DNA from: Nocardioides alkalitolerans
GTDB taxonomy: Bacteria; Actinomycetota; Actinomycetes; Propionibacteriales; Nocardioidaceae
NCBI GenBank assembly: GCA_038184435.1
Contig: CP116227.1
Coordinates: 1,240,001-1,304,000, forward strand
Direction: 5' to 3'
Length of the DNA stretch: 64,000 bases
Below, one piece after another: positions 23,937 to 32,171 of this stretch; positions within the stretch are counted from its first letter, which is position 1, and every line of letters starts with the position of its first letter. Made by a program: the position numbers and the translations under genes. Below the pieces are notes generated by a model. The model saw only the letters and a program-made list of their open reading frames with translations. It had not been told where the DNA came from and did not search any database.

Positions 23937-25217
23937 ATGCGCGTCGCCCTGCTGTCCTACCGCAGCAAGCCCCACTGCGGCGGCCAGGGTGTGTACGTGC
24001 GGCACCTCAGCCGGGAGCTGGTCGCGCTGGGCCACGAGGTCGAGGTGTTCTCCGGCCAGCCCTACCCCGAGCTCGACCCCGGCGTGCGGCTCACGCCGGT
24101 GCCGAGCCTGGACCTCTACCGCGACCCCGACCCGTTCCGCACCCCGTACCCCGGCGAGCTGCGCGACCTCACCGACCTGCGCGAGGTCGCGACGATGTGG
24201 ACCGCCGGCTTCGGCGAGCCACGCACCTTCAGCGAGCGGGTACGGCGCGTGGTGCGCGAGCGGGCGGACGAGTTCGACGTGGTCCACGACAACCAGGTGC
24301 TGGGCTACGGGATCCTGGACCTGGCCGCCGACGGGATGCCCGTGGTGACGACGCTCCACCACCCGATCACGTTCGACCGCCGGATCGACCTGGAGGCCGC
24401 CACCACGCGCCGCAAGCGCCTCTCGCTGCGTCGGTGGTACGGGTTCCTCCGCATGCAGGGACGTGTGGCCCGCCGCGCGACGCTCGTGCTGACCCCCTCG
24501 GAGTCGTCGAAGCGGGACATCGTCACGGACTTCGGCGTCGACCCCGAGCGCATCCGGGTCATCCTCCTCGGCGTCGACGACGTCTTCCAGCCGCCGACGG
24601 AGCCACGGGTGCCCGGCCGCATCCTGGCCATGGCGAGCGCCGACGCCCCGCTCAAGGGCATCGGCACGCTCCTCGAGGCGTTCGCCAAGCTGCGCACCGA
24701 GCGGGACGTCCAGCTCGTCCTCGTCTCACGACCGCAGCCGGGCGGACCGACGGAGCAGCTCGTCGACCGGCTCGGCATCCGCGACCACGTGCAGTTCGTG
24801 CACGGCGTCAGCGATGCCGAGCTGGTGCGCGTCATGGGCTCCGCCGAGGTCGCGTGCGTGCCGTCGCTCTACGAGGGATTCTCGCTGCCGACCGCCGAGC
24901 TGATGGCGTGCGCGACGCCCCTCGTGGCCTCCCGCGCGGGCGCGATCCCCGAGGTCACCGGGCCCGACGGCCTGTGCGCCGACCTGGTCACGCCCGGTGA
25001 CGTCGGCGAGCTCGAGCAGGCGCTGGGTGCCCTGCTCGACGATCCCGAGCGGCGCGAGCGCATGGGGCGCGCCGGCCGGGAGCGGGTGCGGGCCGAGTTC
25101 AGCTGGCGCGCGGTGGCACGGGCCACCGCCCAGGCCTACGAGGACGTCGTCGCGGTCACGCGGGGACGCCAGCAGGCACCCCAGGACCACGCCGCGCACG
25201 ACGCGCCGGCCGAGTGA
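23937..25217 (+). CDS. Family 4 glycosyltransferase
   Basis: A cytosolic GT-B retaining glycosyltransferase of 426 residues. The N-terminal domain opens with MRVALLSYRSKPHCGGQGVY, a GT4 nucleotide-fold start with a glycine-rich loop. The C-terminal domain has PLKGIGTLLEAF and the E-x7-E signature VPSLYEGFSLPTAELMA that positions the sugar nucleotide. Acceptor and donor are unknown. The next gene, a methyltransferase, begins 12 bases later. The pair plus the toroid protein form an operon that probably builds a modified glycan or glycolipid. Confidence 0.85.
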   Translation: MRVALLSYRSKPHCGGQGVYVRHLSRELVALGHEVEVFSGQPYPELDPGVRLTPVPSLDLYRDPDPFRTPYPGELRDLTDLREVATMWTAGFGEPRTFSERVRRVVRERADEFDVVHDNQVLGYGILDLAADGMPVVTTLHHPITFDRRIDLEAATTRRKRLSLRRWYGFLRMQGRVARRATLVLTPSESSKRDIVTDFGVDPERIRVILLGVDDVFQPPTEPRVPGRILAMASADAPLKGIGTLLEAFAKLRTERDVQLVLVSRPQPGGPTEQLVDRLGIRDHVQFVHGVSDAELVRVMGSAEVACVPSLYEGFSLPTAELMACATPLVASRAGAIPEVTGPDGLCADLVTPGDVGELEQALGALLDDPERRERMGRAGRERVRAEFSWRAVARATAQAYEDVVAVTRGRQQAPQDHAAHDAPAE

Positions 25218-25229
25218 GGAGCGAGCAGG

Positions 25230-25943
25230 ATGCTGACCGTTGACTTCGACCGGTTGGGCCTGCGGCCCGGCGAGCGCGTGCTCGACATGGGCTGCGGAGC
25301 CGGCCGGCACGCCTTCGAGATGTACCGGCGCGGGGCCGACGTCGTCGCCTTCGACCAGGACGCCGACGAGCTGGCCGGCGTGCGCGACCTCTTCGGCGCG
25401 ATGAAGGAGGCCGGCGAGGTGCCGGTCGGTGCCGAGGCCGACACCAAGGAGGGTGACGCGCTCGGCCTGCCCTTCGCCGACGGCGAGTTCGACCGCGTCG
25501 TCGCCGCGGAGGTGCTGGAGCACATCCCGGCCGACCTCCAGGCCATCGACGAGCTGGTCCGCGTGCTGCGGCCGGGCGGGACGCTGGCCGTCAGCGTGCC
25601 GCGGTGGCTGCCCGAGGCCATCTGCTGGCAGCTGTCGACGGAGTACCACGACACGCCCGGCGGGCACATCCGCATCTACACCGACAAGGAGCTCGTCACG
25701 AAGGTGACGAACGCCGGCCTCGAGCTCGTGGGCAAGGACTACGCCCACGGTCTGCACGCGCCGTACTGGTGGATCAAGTGCGCCGTCGGCGTGCGCAACG
25801 ACGACCACCCGCTGGCGAAGGCGTACCACCGCCTCCTCGTCTGGGAGATTATGAAGCAGCCGCGGGCGCTGCGCCTGGCGGGCCGCGTGCTCGACCCGCT
25901 CATCGGCAAGAGCCTCGTCCTCTACTTCCGCAAGCCCGAATGA
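25230..25943 (+). CDS. Class I SAM-dependent methyltransferase
   Basis: A Rossmann-fold methyltransferase of 237 residues. Motif I is VLDMGCGAGRHAF at about 17-29, the acidic loop is VVAFDQD, and the motif corresponding to post-II is FDRVVAAEVLEHIP. The C-terminal HGLHAPYWWIKCAVG is typical of Methyltransf_11-type small-molecule or glycan methylases. The target is unknown, but position between a GT4 and a toroid protein hints at glycan or lipid methylation. It overlaps the next gene by ATGA. Confidence 0.85.
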   Translation: MLTVDFDRLGLRPGERVLDMGCGAGRHAFEMYRRGADVVAFDQDADELAGVRDLFGAMKEAGEVPVGAEADTKEGDALGLPFADGEFDRVVAAEVLEHIPADLQAIDELVRVLRPGGTLAVSVPRWLPEAICWQLSTEYHDTPGGHIRIYTDKELVTKVTNAGLELVGKDYAHGLHAPYWWIKCAVGVRNDDHPLAKAYHRLLVWEIMKQPRALRLAGRVLDPLIGKSLVLYFRKPE

Positions 25944-27058
25944 GCGGCGCCGGGAGTGCCGCCGAGAGCGTCGAGCACGCCGTTCCCGCCGTCGTCGGCG
26001 TGCTGAGTGCCGACGACGTACGCCGCACCGCCGCCTCGATCGCGGCGATGCAGCACCCGGACGGCGCCATCCCGTGGACGACCGGCGACAAGACCGACGC
26101 CTGGAACCACGTCGAGGCGGCGATGGCGCTGCTCGTCGGCGGCGAGGTCGAGGCGGCCGAGCGGGCCTACGGCTGGTGCCGCGCCCGGCAGCGGTCCGAC
26201 GGCTCGTGGCCGGTCAAGGTCGTCGGCACCGAGGTCGTGGACCACAGCGGCGAGTCCAACATGACGGCGTACGTCGCGGTCGGGGTCTGGCACCACTGGC
26301 TCGTCCGGCGCGACCGGGCCTTCGTCGACGCGGCCTGGCCGATGGTCCGTGCGGCGCTCGACTTCGTCGTGGGGATGCAGCTGCCGTTCGGCGGTCTGGC
26401 GTGGGTGCAGGACTGGGTGGACGGCGCGCCCGCGGGGGTGCGCCAGGAGGCGCTGCTCACCGGGTCGTCGAGCTGCTACCAGTCGCTGCGCGCGGGCCTC
26501 GCGCTCGCCGAGCTGGTCGACGACGCGCAGCCGACGTGGGAGCTCGCGGCCGGCCGGCTGCGCCACGCCGTGCGCCACCACCCCGGCGACTTCCTGGACA
26601 AGTCGACGTTCTCGATGGACTGGTACTACCCGGTCCTCGGCGGTGCCGTCCGCGGCGAGGCGGCCCACCGGATGATCGAGCGCCGCTGGGACGACTTCGT
26701 CGTGCCGGGGCTCGGCATCCGCTGCGTCGACACCAACCCCTGGGTGACCGGGGCGGAGACGTGCGAGCTCGTGATGGCGCTCGACGCCATCGGCGACCGC
26801 GAGCGCGCCCTGCAGCTGTTCGGCGACATGCAGCACCTGCGGGTGGACGACGGCGGTTACACCACCGGTTGGGTGTGGCCCGACGAGGTCTTCTGGCCCA
26901 ACGAGCGCACGACCTACACGGCGGCCGCCGTGGTGCTCGCGGCCGACCAGCTGAGCGGCACGACGCCGGGGGCCGACATCATGGTCGGGACAAGCTTCGG
27001 CCCGCACCCCGCCGAGGTGGCGGGCGACTGCGGCTGTGTGGTCCCGGGGCTCAGTTGA
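25940..27058 (+). CDS. Alpha/alpha-toroid (prenyltransferase/terpene cyclase-fold) protein
   Basis: A 372-residue protein made of repeated helical pairs with Gly/Asp-rich turns: MQHPDGAIPWTTGDKTDAWN, RQRSDGSWPVKV, and DDGGYTTGWVWPDEVFWPNE. These turns resemble prenyltransferase/squalene-cyclase repeats and (alpha/alpha)6 glycoside hydrolases. No catalytic DxDD is present. The conserved Asp, Trp and Glu residues suggest a sugar or prenyl substrate, but I cannot assign a reaction. It is translationally coupled to the methyltransferase, and its 3' end overlaps the convergent next gene by 8 bases. Confidence 0.68.
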   Translation: MSGAGSAAESVEHAVPAVVGVLSADDVRRTAASIAAMQHPDGAIPWTTGDKTDAWNHVEAAMALLVGGEVEAAERAYGWCRARQRSDGSWPVKVVGTEVVDHSGESNMTAYVAVGVWHHWLVRRDRAFVDAAWPMVRAALDFVVGMQLPFGGLAWVQDWVDGAPAGVRQEALLTGSSSCYQSLRAGLALAELVDDAQPTWELAAGRLRHAVRHHPGDFLDKSTFSMDWYYPVLGGAVRGEAAHRMIERRWDDFVVPGLGIRCVDTNPWVTGAETCELVMALDAIGDRERALQLFGDMQHLRVDDGGYTTGWVWPDEVFWPNERTTYTAAAVVLAADQLSGTTPGADIMVGTSFGPHPAEVAGDCGCVVPGLS

Positions 27059-27704
27059 CCGGGTCGCCCGCCTCACCGTGCACGCGCTCGAGCACGCGCA
27101 TCGAGCCCAGCGCCTCCACCTCGACGAAGTCGCCGGAGGCGAGGGCGCGGCAGAACACGTCGTACGGCGGGCGGCCCCCGTCAGCGGGGTCCGGGAACAC
27201 GTCGTGGATGACGAGGGCGGCGCCGCGCTCGAGCCAGCGGGCCCACCCGGTGTAGTCGTTGTGGGCGTGCTCCTCGGCGTGCCCTCCGTCGATGAAGAGC
27301 AGCGCGAGAGGCGTGCGCCAGAGCGCCGCGACCGTCGTCGAGCGACCGACGACGGGTACGACGAGGTGCTCGAGCCCGGCACGCTCCAGCGTGCGGCGGA
27401 ACGTGGGCAGCGTGTCCATGAGACCCGACTCGGCGTCGACCAGCGACGCGTCGTGGTGCTCCCAGCCGGCCTGGTTCTCCTCCGAGCCGCGGTGGTGGTC
27501 GACCGTCACCACCGTGCCGCCGACCTCGCGGGCCGCGGCACCGAGGTAGATCGCCGACTTGCCGCAGTAGGACCCGACCTCGAGCACCGGGCCGTGCGGC
27601 AACCGGGCGCGGGCCCACCGGTGGAGCAGCAGGCCCTCGTCGGGCGGCATGAAGCCCTTGGCGGCCAGGGCGTGCTCGAGCAGGTCGGCGGGCATCCCGC
27701 TCAC
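27051..27704 (-). CDS. Class I SAM-dependent methyltransferase (Methyltransf_24-like)
   Basis: A 217-residue methyltransferase with a glycine-rich SAM loop VLEVGSYCGKSAIYLG (about 39-54), an acidic VVTVDHHRG, and FIDGGHAEEHAHNDYTGW. That combination is typical of the cephalosporin-hydroxylase/Methyltransf_24 group often found with polysaccharide genes. The GTG at 27704 overlaps the hydrolase stop as GTGA; an ATG at 27695 is an alternative. It is tail-to-tail with the toroid protein. Confidence 0.78.
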   Translation of the reverse strand: MSGMPADLLEHALAAKGFMPPDEGLLLHRWARARLPHGPVLEVGSYCGKSAIYLGAAAREVGGTVVTVDHHRGSEENQAGWEHHDASLVDAESGLMDTLPTFRRTLERAGLEHLVVPVVGRSTTVAALWRTPLALLFIDGGHAEEHAHNDYTGWARWLERGAALVIHDVFPDPADGGRPPYDVFCRALASGDFVEVEALGSMRVLERVHGEAGDPVN

Positions 27705-28981
27705 GACTGGTCCGCCGCGACCTCGGCGGGGCTGTCGCCCACGGGCCGTCCGCGCCAACCGTTCCAGTGCCAGTGCAGGTAGCGGTCGATGGCCCGCACC
27801 ACGTGCGCGCTGCGGATCGACGGCAGGGTGTCGAAGGCGTGCTGCGCGCCGGGGAGCTCGGCGTAGACCACCGAGCGGTCGGAGACCTCCCGCAGGCGGT
27901 CGACGAACAGCCGGGCCTGCTCCACGTCGACGAGGCTGTCGGCCGTGCCGTGGAGCACCAGGAAGTCGGGGGCGTCCGGCGTGATGCGCAGCAGCGGGGA
28001 GGCGGCCTCGAACGGCGCCGGGTCGTCGGCGAAGCGCCGGCGCAGGATGAGGGGGCCGAGGAAGCGGTCGCGCATGCGGACGGCGCGGGGGAGTCCGGTC
28101 GCGCCGGCGAAGTCGTAGACCCCGTAGTGCGGCACGGCCGCCTCGACGTGGGTGTCGACGTCCTCGAAGCCGGGCTGGAAGTCGGGATCGCCCGGCGTCA
28201 GCGCGGCGAGGGCGGCGAGGTGGCCCCCGGCCGATCCGCCCGTGATGGCGAGGTAGGAGGGGTCCCCGCCGTACGCGCCGATGTGCTCCCGCACCCACGC
28301 GATCGCCCGCTTGACGTCGACGATGTGCGCGGGCCACGGGTCGCGCGGGGCGAGACGGTAGTTGATCGCGACGCAGACCCACCCCTTGCTCGCCATGTGC
28401 TGCATCAGCGGCACCGCCTGGGTCTCCTTGCTGCCCACGCGCCACGCCCCGCCGTGCACCTGGAGCAGCACGGGCGCGCCGTCGGGGTGCACCGGCTCGG
28501 TCGGACGGTAGACGTCCAGCATCGTGCGGCGCCCGGCGTCGGCGTACGCGATGTCGCGCTCCACCCGGACGCCGTCGGGTCCGCGGCGGAAGACGCGCAG
28601 CGGCGTCGCGAGCTGGCGCCACGGCAGGGCGAGGTCGGCCGGGGTCGGCGCCCGGTCGAGCTGCTCGACGTAGTCGACGCCGAGGGCGTCGGTGAGCGCC
28701 GTCTCCACCCCGCCGCGGGCGCGGTGTGCCTGCGCGATCATGACCCCGAGGGCGGCGGCGTTGGCGGCCGCCAGCGCGAGGCCGCCCACCCGGGTGCGGT
28801 CGCCGGCCCGGGGCGGGTGCGTGGCCGCGTCGAGGGCGGTGAGACCCAGCAGCTGCGGGGCGAGCTCGGTGGTGAGCCAGCCGGCGGCGAAGGCGTAGAC
28901 GCCGGAGCGCAGCCCGCGGGGCGGGTGGAAGGCGTTGGCGTTGAGGGCGGCGAGCGCGAGCTGGCGACGGAGGAGACCCAC
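27701..28981 (-). CDS. Alpha/beta-hydrolase, HSL/LipN-type esterase
   Basis: An esterase/lipase of 426 residues. The N-terminal 110 residues are hydrophobic and may anchor it to the membrane. The catalytic domain has the oxyanion motif HGGAWRVG, the nucleophile elbow TGGSAGGHLAA, the acid in HGTADSLVD and the histidine in GAQHAFD, all as in the hormone-sensitive-lipase family. The start is GTG 28981. It precedes the methyltransferase with a 4-base overlap. Confidence 0.82.
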   Translation of the reverse strand: MGLLRRQLALAALNANAFHPPRGLRSGVYAFAAGWLTTELAPQLLGLTALDAATHPPRAGDRTRVGGLALAAANAAALGVMIAQAHRARGGVETALTDALGVDYVEQLDRAPTPADLALPWRQLATPLRVFRRGPDGVRVERDIAYADAGRRTMLDVYRPTEPVHPDGAPVLLQVHGGAWRVGSKETQAVPLMQHMASKGWVCVAINYRLAPRDPWPAHIVDVKRAIAWVREHIGAYGGDPSYLAITGGSAGGHLAALAALTPGDPDFQPGFEDVDTHVEAAVPHYGVYDFAGATGLPRAVRMRDRFLGPLILRRRFADDPAPFEAASPLLRITPDAPDFLVLHGTADSLVDVEQARLFVDRLREVSDRSVVYAELPGAQHAFDTLPSIRSAHVVRAIDRYLHWHWNGWRGRPVGDSPAEVAADQS

Positions 28982-29064
28982 GGGGTGACTCTAGGCCGCC
29001 CGCGGAAGCGCGGTTACCCGTGGGTCACCAGAGGGTGCCGCCGGTCGGCCGCGGACCCGGGTGC

Positions 29065-29070
29065 CACGAT
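29065..29070 (+). promoter_or_regulatory. -10 of the flavin reductase gene
   Basis: CACGAT lies six bases before the GTG at 29077, the same distance seen for several leaderless genes in the window. It deviates from TAnnnT at the first base. Confidence 0.35.
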
Positions 29071-29076
29071 GAGGGG

Positions 29077-29610
29077 GTGCCCGTCCCACCGTCCGTCCCG
29101 CTGCCCGACGTGTCGATCCCGCGCCTGCGCGACGTGATGGGCACCTTCGCGACCGGCGTCGTCGTGGTGACCGCGCTGGACGGCGAGGAGCCCGTCGGCA
29201 TGACGGTGCAGTCCTTCGCCAGCCTGTCGCTCCGACCGCCGCTCGTGGTGTTCGCCCCGGCGCGCACGTCGAGCACGTGGCCGCGGGTCCGCCGCGCGGG
29301 CTGGTTCGCCGTCAACGTGCTGGCGGAGGACCAGGCCCACGTCGCCGCCGCGATGGCGTCGGGCGGAGACCGCTTCCGCGACCTCCCTTGGACCCCGGGT
29401 CGGGGTGGCCAGCCGTTGCTGGACGGGGCGCTGGCGCACGTCGAGGCGACGGTGCAGGCCGTCCACGACGGTGGCGACCACGACCTGGTGGTGGGGCGGG
29501 TGCGCCGTGTCGAGCGGGCGCGCGAGGCCGCGCCCCTGCTCTACCACCGCAGCGCCTACGCCCGCCTCGTCGCCGAGGCCCCGACCGCGGAGCAGCCGCC
29601 CCGGTCGTGA
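29077..29610 (+). CDS. Flavin reductase family protein (FMN-binding)
   Basis: A 177-residue FMN-binding split-barrel protein of the HpaC/flavin reductase type. It starts with LRDVMGTFATGVVVVTA, then GMTVQSFASLSLRPPLVVFAP, the FMN-phosphate loop. The usual HDLVVGRV strand is near the end. It would supply reduced flavin to a two-component oxygenase, but no oxygenase is in the window. The GTG at 29077 is preferred over the frame start at 29020 because of the leaderless-type -10. Confidence 0.82.
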   Translation: MPVPPSVPLPDVSIPRLRDVMGTFATGVVVVTALDGEEPVGMTVQSFASLSLRPPLVVFAPARTSSTWPRVRRAGWFAVNVLAEDQAHVAAAMASGGDRFRDLPWTPGRGGQPLLDGALAHVEATVQAVHDGGDHDLVVGRVRRVERAREAAPLLYHRSAYARLVAEAPTAEQPPRS

Positions 29611-29827
29611 CTGGGTTGGCTCCGTCCCCCCGTCGTGTAACGCGGTGTCCGGGCTACTTCACAAGTGGTCGACCACCGCACAGGACGCACTAACACCGCA
29701 CAAGTGGGGGTGAAGCCGCTCCGCATGACGTCCCGGGTGGTTGCGTTGGGCTCGCCGCGGACGTCATGCGATGCGATCGCCGGAGCAGCCGCTGCGCATG
29801 ACGTCCGGAGTCTGGGGTCCGTCCCCG
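29611..29827. other. Convergent intergenic region with small repeats
   Basis: Between two convergent genes lie three copies of CGCATGACGTCC: direct at 29722-29733, inverted at 29759-29770 and direct at 29795-29806. A perfect palindrome GTGGTCGACCAC sits at 29665-29676, and ACAAGTGG occurs at 29661-29668 and again near 29700. The inverted pairs can form hairpins and may terminate transcription from both sides. I see no gene here. Confidence 0.5.
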
Positions 29828-31231
29828 TCAGGCCGCCGCGCGCACGGGCGTGGCGACCTCGGAGGGGTCGTCGACGGTGACATCGATGCGCGGCCCGTCG
29901 TAGCGCTCCTGGTCGAGGATGCCCTCGCGCTTCGCGACGATGGTCGGCACGAGCGCCTGGCCGGCGACGTTCGTCGCGGTGCGCATCATGTCGAGGATCG
30001 GGTCGATGGCGAGCAGCAGCGCGACGCCCTCCAGCGGCAGGCCGAGCGTGGTCAGCGTCAGCGTCAGCATGACGACCGCGCCGGTGAGGCCCGCGGTGGC
30101 CGCCGAGCCGATGACCGACACGAAGGCGATGAGCAGGTAGTCCTGGATCCCCAGCGGGATCCCGAAGATCTGCGCGACGGTGATCGCGGCGAGCGCCGGG
30201 TAGATCGCGGCGCAGCCGTCCATCTTGGTCGTGGCGCCGAACGGCACCGCGAACGACGCGTACTCCTCCGGGACGCCCAGGTTCCGGGTGGTCACCCGCT
30301 GCGTCAGCGGCATGGTGCCCACCGACGAGCGCGACACGAACGCCAGCTGGATCGCGGGCCAGGCGCCGGAGAAGAACTTCGCGGGGGAGAGGCCGTGGAG
30401 GCGCGCGATGACCGGGTAGACGACGAACATCACGATGGCGCAGCCGACGTAGACGTCGATGGTGAACACGGCGAGCGGACCGAGGAGGTCCCAGCCGTAC
30501 GACGCGACCGCCGCGCCGATGAGACCGAGCGTGCCGAGCGGCGCGAGCTTGATGATCCACCAGAGGATCTGCTGCACCACGGCGAGGAACGAGCGCATGA
30601 TGCCGAGGAACGGCTCGGCCTTGTCGCCGGCCTTGAGCGCCGCCGCGCCGATCGCGAGGGCGACGACCACGATCTGCAGCACGTTGAAGCTGATCCCGCT
30701 CTCCGACGAGGAGATGCCGAGGAAGTTGGCCGGGACGAGGCCCGTCAGGAAGTCGACCCACGAGCCGGTGCCGCCGTCGTACGTCGCGCCCTGGGCGCTC
30801 ACGTCGGCGGACTGCCCGGGGTTCGTCAGCAGGCCGAGGGTGAGGCCGATGGCGACCGCGACGAGCGACGTGATCATGAACCACAGCAGGGTCTGCGCCG
30901 CGAGGCGGGCCGCGTTCGCGACCTGCCGCAGGTTGGCGATGCTCACGACGATCGCGGCGAACACGAGGGGCGGCACGACGGCCTTGAGGAGCCCGACGAA
31001 CACGTCGCCGATGGTCTGCAGCGTCGTGGTCAGCCAGCCGACGTCGCCGAGGCGGGCGGCGAGACCGAGCGCGACGCCCAGCACGAGCGCCAGCACGATC
31101 TGCGCCCAGAACGGCACGCGCAGGAACGCCGGGCGTCGCCGACCGCCCGACGCACGCCCGGCGTCGGAGCCGGCGCCCGAGCCGGCGTCGTGGCCGGCGT
31201 CGGGGGAGGGCGCTGAGGAAGCGTGGGACAC
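29828..31231 (-). CDS. Dicarboxylate/amino acid:cation symporter (DAACS family)
   Basis: A 467-residue secondary transporter of the GltP/DctA family. A disordered Ser/Gly/Ala N-terminus (about 35 residues) precedes eight helices. The family signatures are present: the serine-rich hairpin FVSRSSVGTMPLT, the VPFGATTKMDGCA helix (NMDG-like motif), and IDPILDMMRTATNVAG, which carries substrate-binding Asp and Asn. The substrate may be a C4-dicarboxylate or an acidic amino acid. I prefer the GTG at 31231 (GGAAAGG eight bases upstream) over a GTG at 31273. Confidence 0.9.
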   Translation of the reverse strand: MSHASSAPSPDAGHDAGSGAGSDAGRASGGRRRPAFLRVPFWAQIVLALVLGVALGLAARLGDVGWLTTTLQTIGDVFVGLLKAVVPPLVFAAIVVSIANLRQVANAARLAAQTLLWFMITSLVAVAIGLTLGLLTNPGQSADVSAQGATYDGGTGSWVDFLTGLVPANFLGISSSESGISFNVLQIVVVALAIGAAALKAGDKAEPFLGIMRSFLAVVQQILWWIIKLAPLGTLGLIGAAVASYGWDLLGPLAVFTIDVYVGCAIVMFVVYPVIARLHGLSPAKFFSGAWPAIQLAFVSRSSVGTMPLTQRVTTRNLGVPEEYASFAVPFGATTKMDGCAAIYPALAAITVAQIFGIPLGIQDYLLIAFVSVIGSAATAGLTGAVVMLTLTLTTLGLPLEGVALLLAIDPILDMMRTATNVAGQALVPTIVAKREGILDQERYDGPRIDVTVDDPSEVATPVRAAA

Positions 31232-31349
31232 GGGGGACCGCCTTTCCGAGAGCCCGCGGACCTCACGGGGCACGAAGGGTCACAACGGGCCCCCGCGCAG
31301 CGCTATTCCGCGGTGCTCGCTCCCGCGACCGCGCCGAGGGTGGCGTCGG

Positions 31350-32027
31350 TCACCACCCGCGCTCGCGCCACGCGGCGAGGGAGGGGCGCTCGTCGCCGAG
31401 CGTCGAGTCGTCGCCGTGCCCCGGGTAGAACGTGGTCGTGTCCGGCAGCGTGCCGAAGACCTTGGTCTCCACCTCGTCGATGAGCTGGCGGAAGGCCGTC
31501 TCGTCGCCGAACGTGCTGCCGACGCCGCCGGGGAACAGCGAGTCGCCGGTCCACAGGTGCGGGGCGCCCGACCCGTCGTCGTACACGAGGGCGACGGAGC
31601 CGGGGGTGTGGCCGGCCAGCGCGATGACCCCCAGCGCCACCTCGCCGAAGGTCACGGTGTCGCCGTGCTCGAGGCGGCGGTCCACGGTGACGCCGGTCTG
31701 CTCGGTGATCGCGTCGGCGTCGGGGGCGCCGGCGTACGTCGTGGCGCCCGTCGCCTCCACCACGGCGGCCAGCGCCCGATGGTGGTCCCAGTGCTGGTGC
31801 GTGGTCACCACGCCCGCCAGCCCCGCCTCGGCGACGAGCGGCACGAGCCGCTCCGGCTCGGCGGCCGCGTCCACCATCAGCTGGGCGCCCGTCGCGCGGC
31901 AGCGGAGCAGGTAGACGTTGTTCGACATTTCCGGGTCGACGGCCAGCTTCGTGATCGTCAGGCCCGGCAGCTCGCGCACGTGCGGCGGCTGGCCCGGCGC
32001 GACCCGGCCCGTGTAGTCATCGGTCAT
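31350..32027 (-). CDS. Metallo-beta-lactamase-fold hydrolase (glyoxalase II-like)
   Basis: A 225-residue MBL-fold enzyme. The zinc motif THQHWDHH is complete, and the further ligands appear in LAGHTPGSV, WTGDSLFPGGVG and TTFYPGHGDDS. The layout is that of hydroxyacylglutathione-hydrolase-like enzymes, but true substrate is unknown. The ATG at 32027 follows a TACGAT -10 by six bases, so the mRNA is probably leaderless. It is divergent from uvrA, and this neighbourhood is common in actinobacteria. Confidence 0.85.
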   Translation of the reverse strand: MTDDYTGRVAPGQPPHVRELPGLTITKLAVDPEMSNNVYLLRCRATGAQLMVDAAAEPERLVPLVAEAGLAGVVTTHQHWDHHRALAAVVEATGATTYAGAPDADAITEQTGVTVDRRLEHGDTVTFGEVALGVIALAGHTPGSVALVYDDGSGAPHLWTGDSLFPGGVGSTFGDETAFRQLIDEVETKVFGTLPDTTTFYPGHGDDSTLGDERPSLAAWRERGW

Positions 32028-32033
32028 GGGGCG

Positions 32034-32062
32034 ATCGTAGGAGCGGTTGGGGCGGGGTGACA
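32034..32062 (-). promoter_or_regulatory. Promoter of the MBL hydrolase gene
   Basis: On the minus strand TGTCAC (32062-32057), 17 bases, then TACGAT (32039-32034) precede the ATG by six bases. This predicts a leaderless transcript divergent from uvrA. Confidence 0.55.
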
Positions 32063-32082
32063 TCGTGGTGCCGCGCGTCGGC

Positions 32083-32118
32083 TTGCGGTTCGACGCCCGA
32101 TGTCGAAAACTTGTTCGA
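32083..32118 (+). promoter_or_regulatory. uvrA promoter with a LexA (SOS) box
   Basis: TCGAAAACTTGTTCGA at 32103-32118 matches the actinobacterial LexA palindrome TCGAAC-N4-GTTCGA with one mismatch. It overlaps a possible -10 (AAAACT, 32106-32111) that stands 17 bases from TTGCGG (32083-32088). LexA binding there would block transcription, as expected for an SOS gene. The uvrA start is 53 bases downstream. Confidence 0.75.
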
Positions 32119-32171
32119 CGCGACGCGGTCCGCTCGGGGCCGCGGTCCCCTCCGACACGCGAAGGACCACC

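Noticed and set aside
32100..32171. ATG at 32100 as the uvrA start
   Set aside because: It lies at the edge of the LexA box and -10 and has no Shine-Dalgarno. The extra residues do not resemble UvrA. The GTG at 32172 has GAAGGA and a canonical N-terminus.
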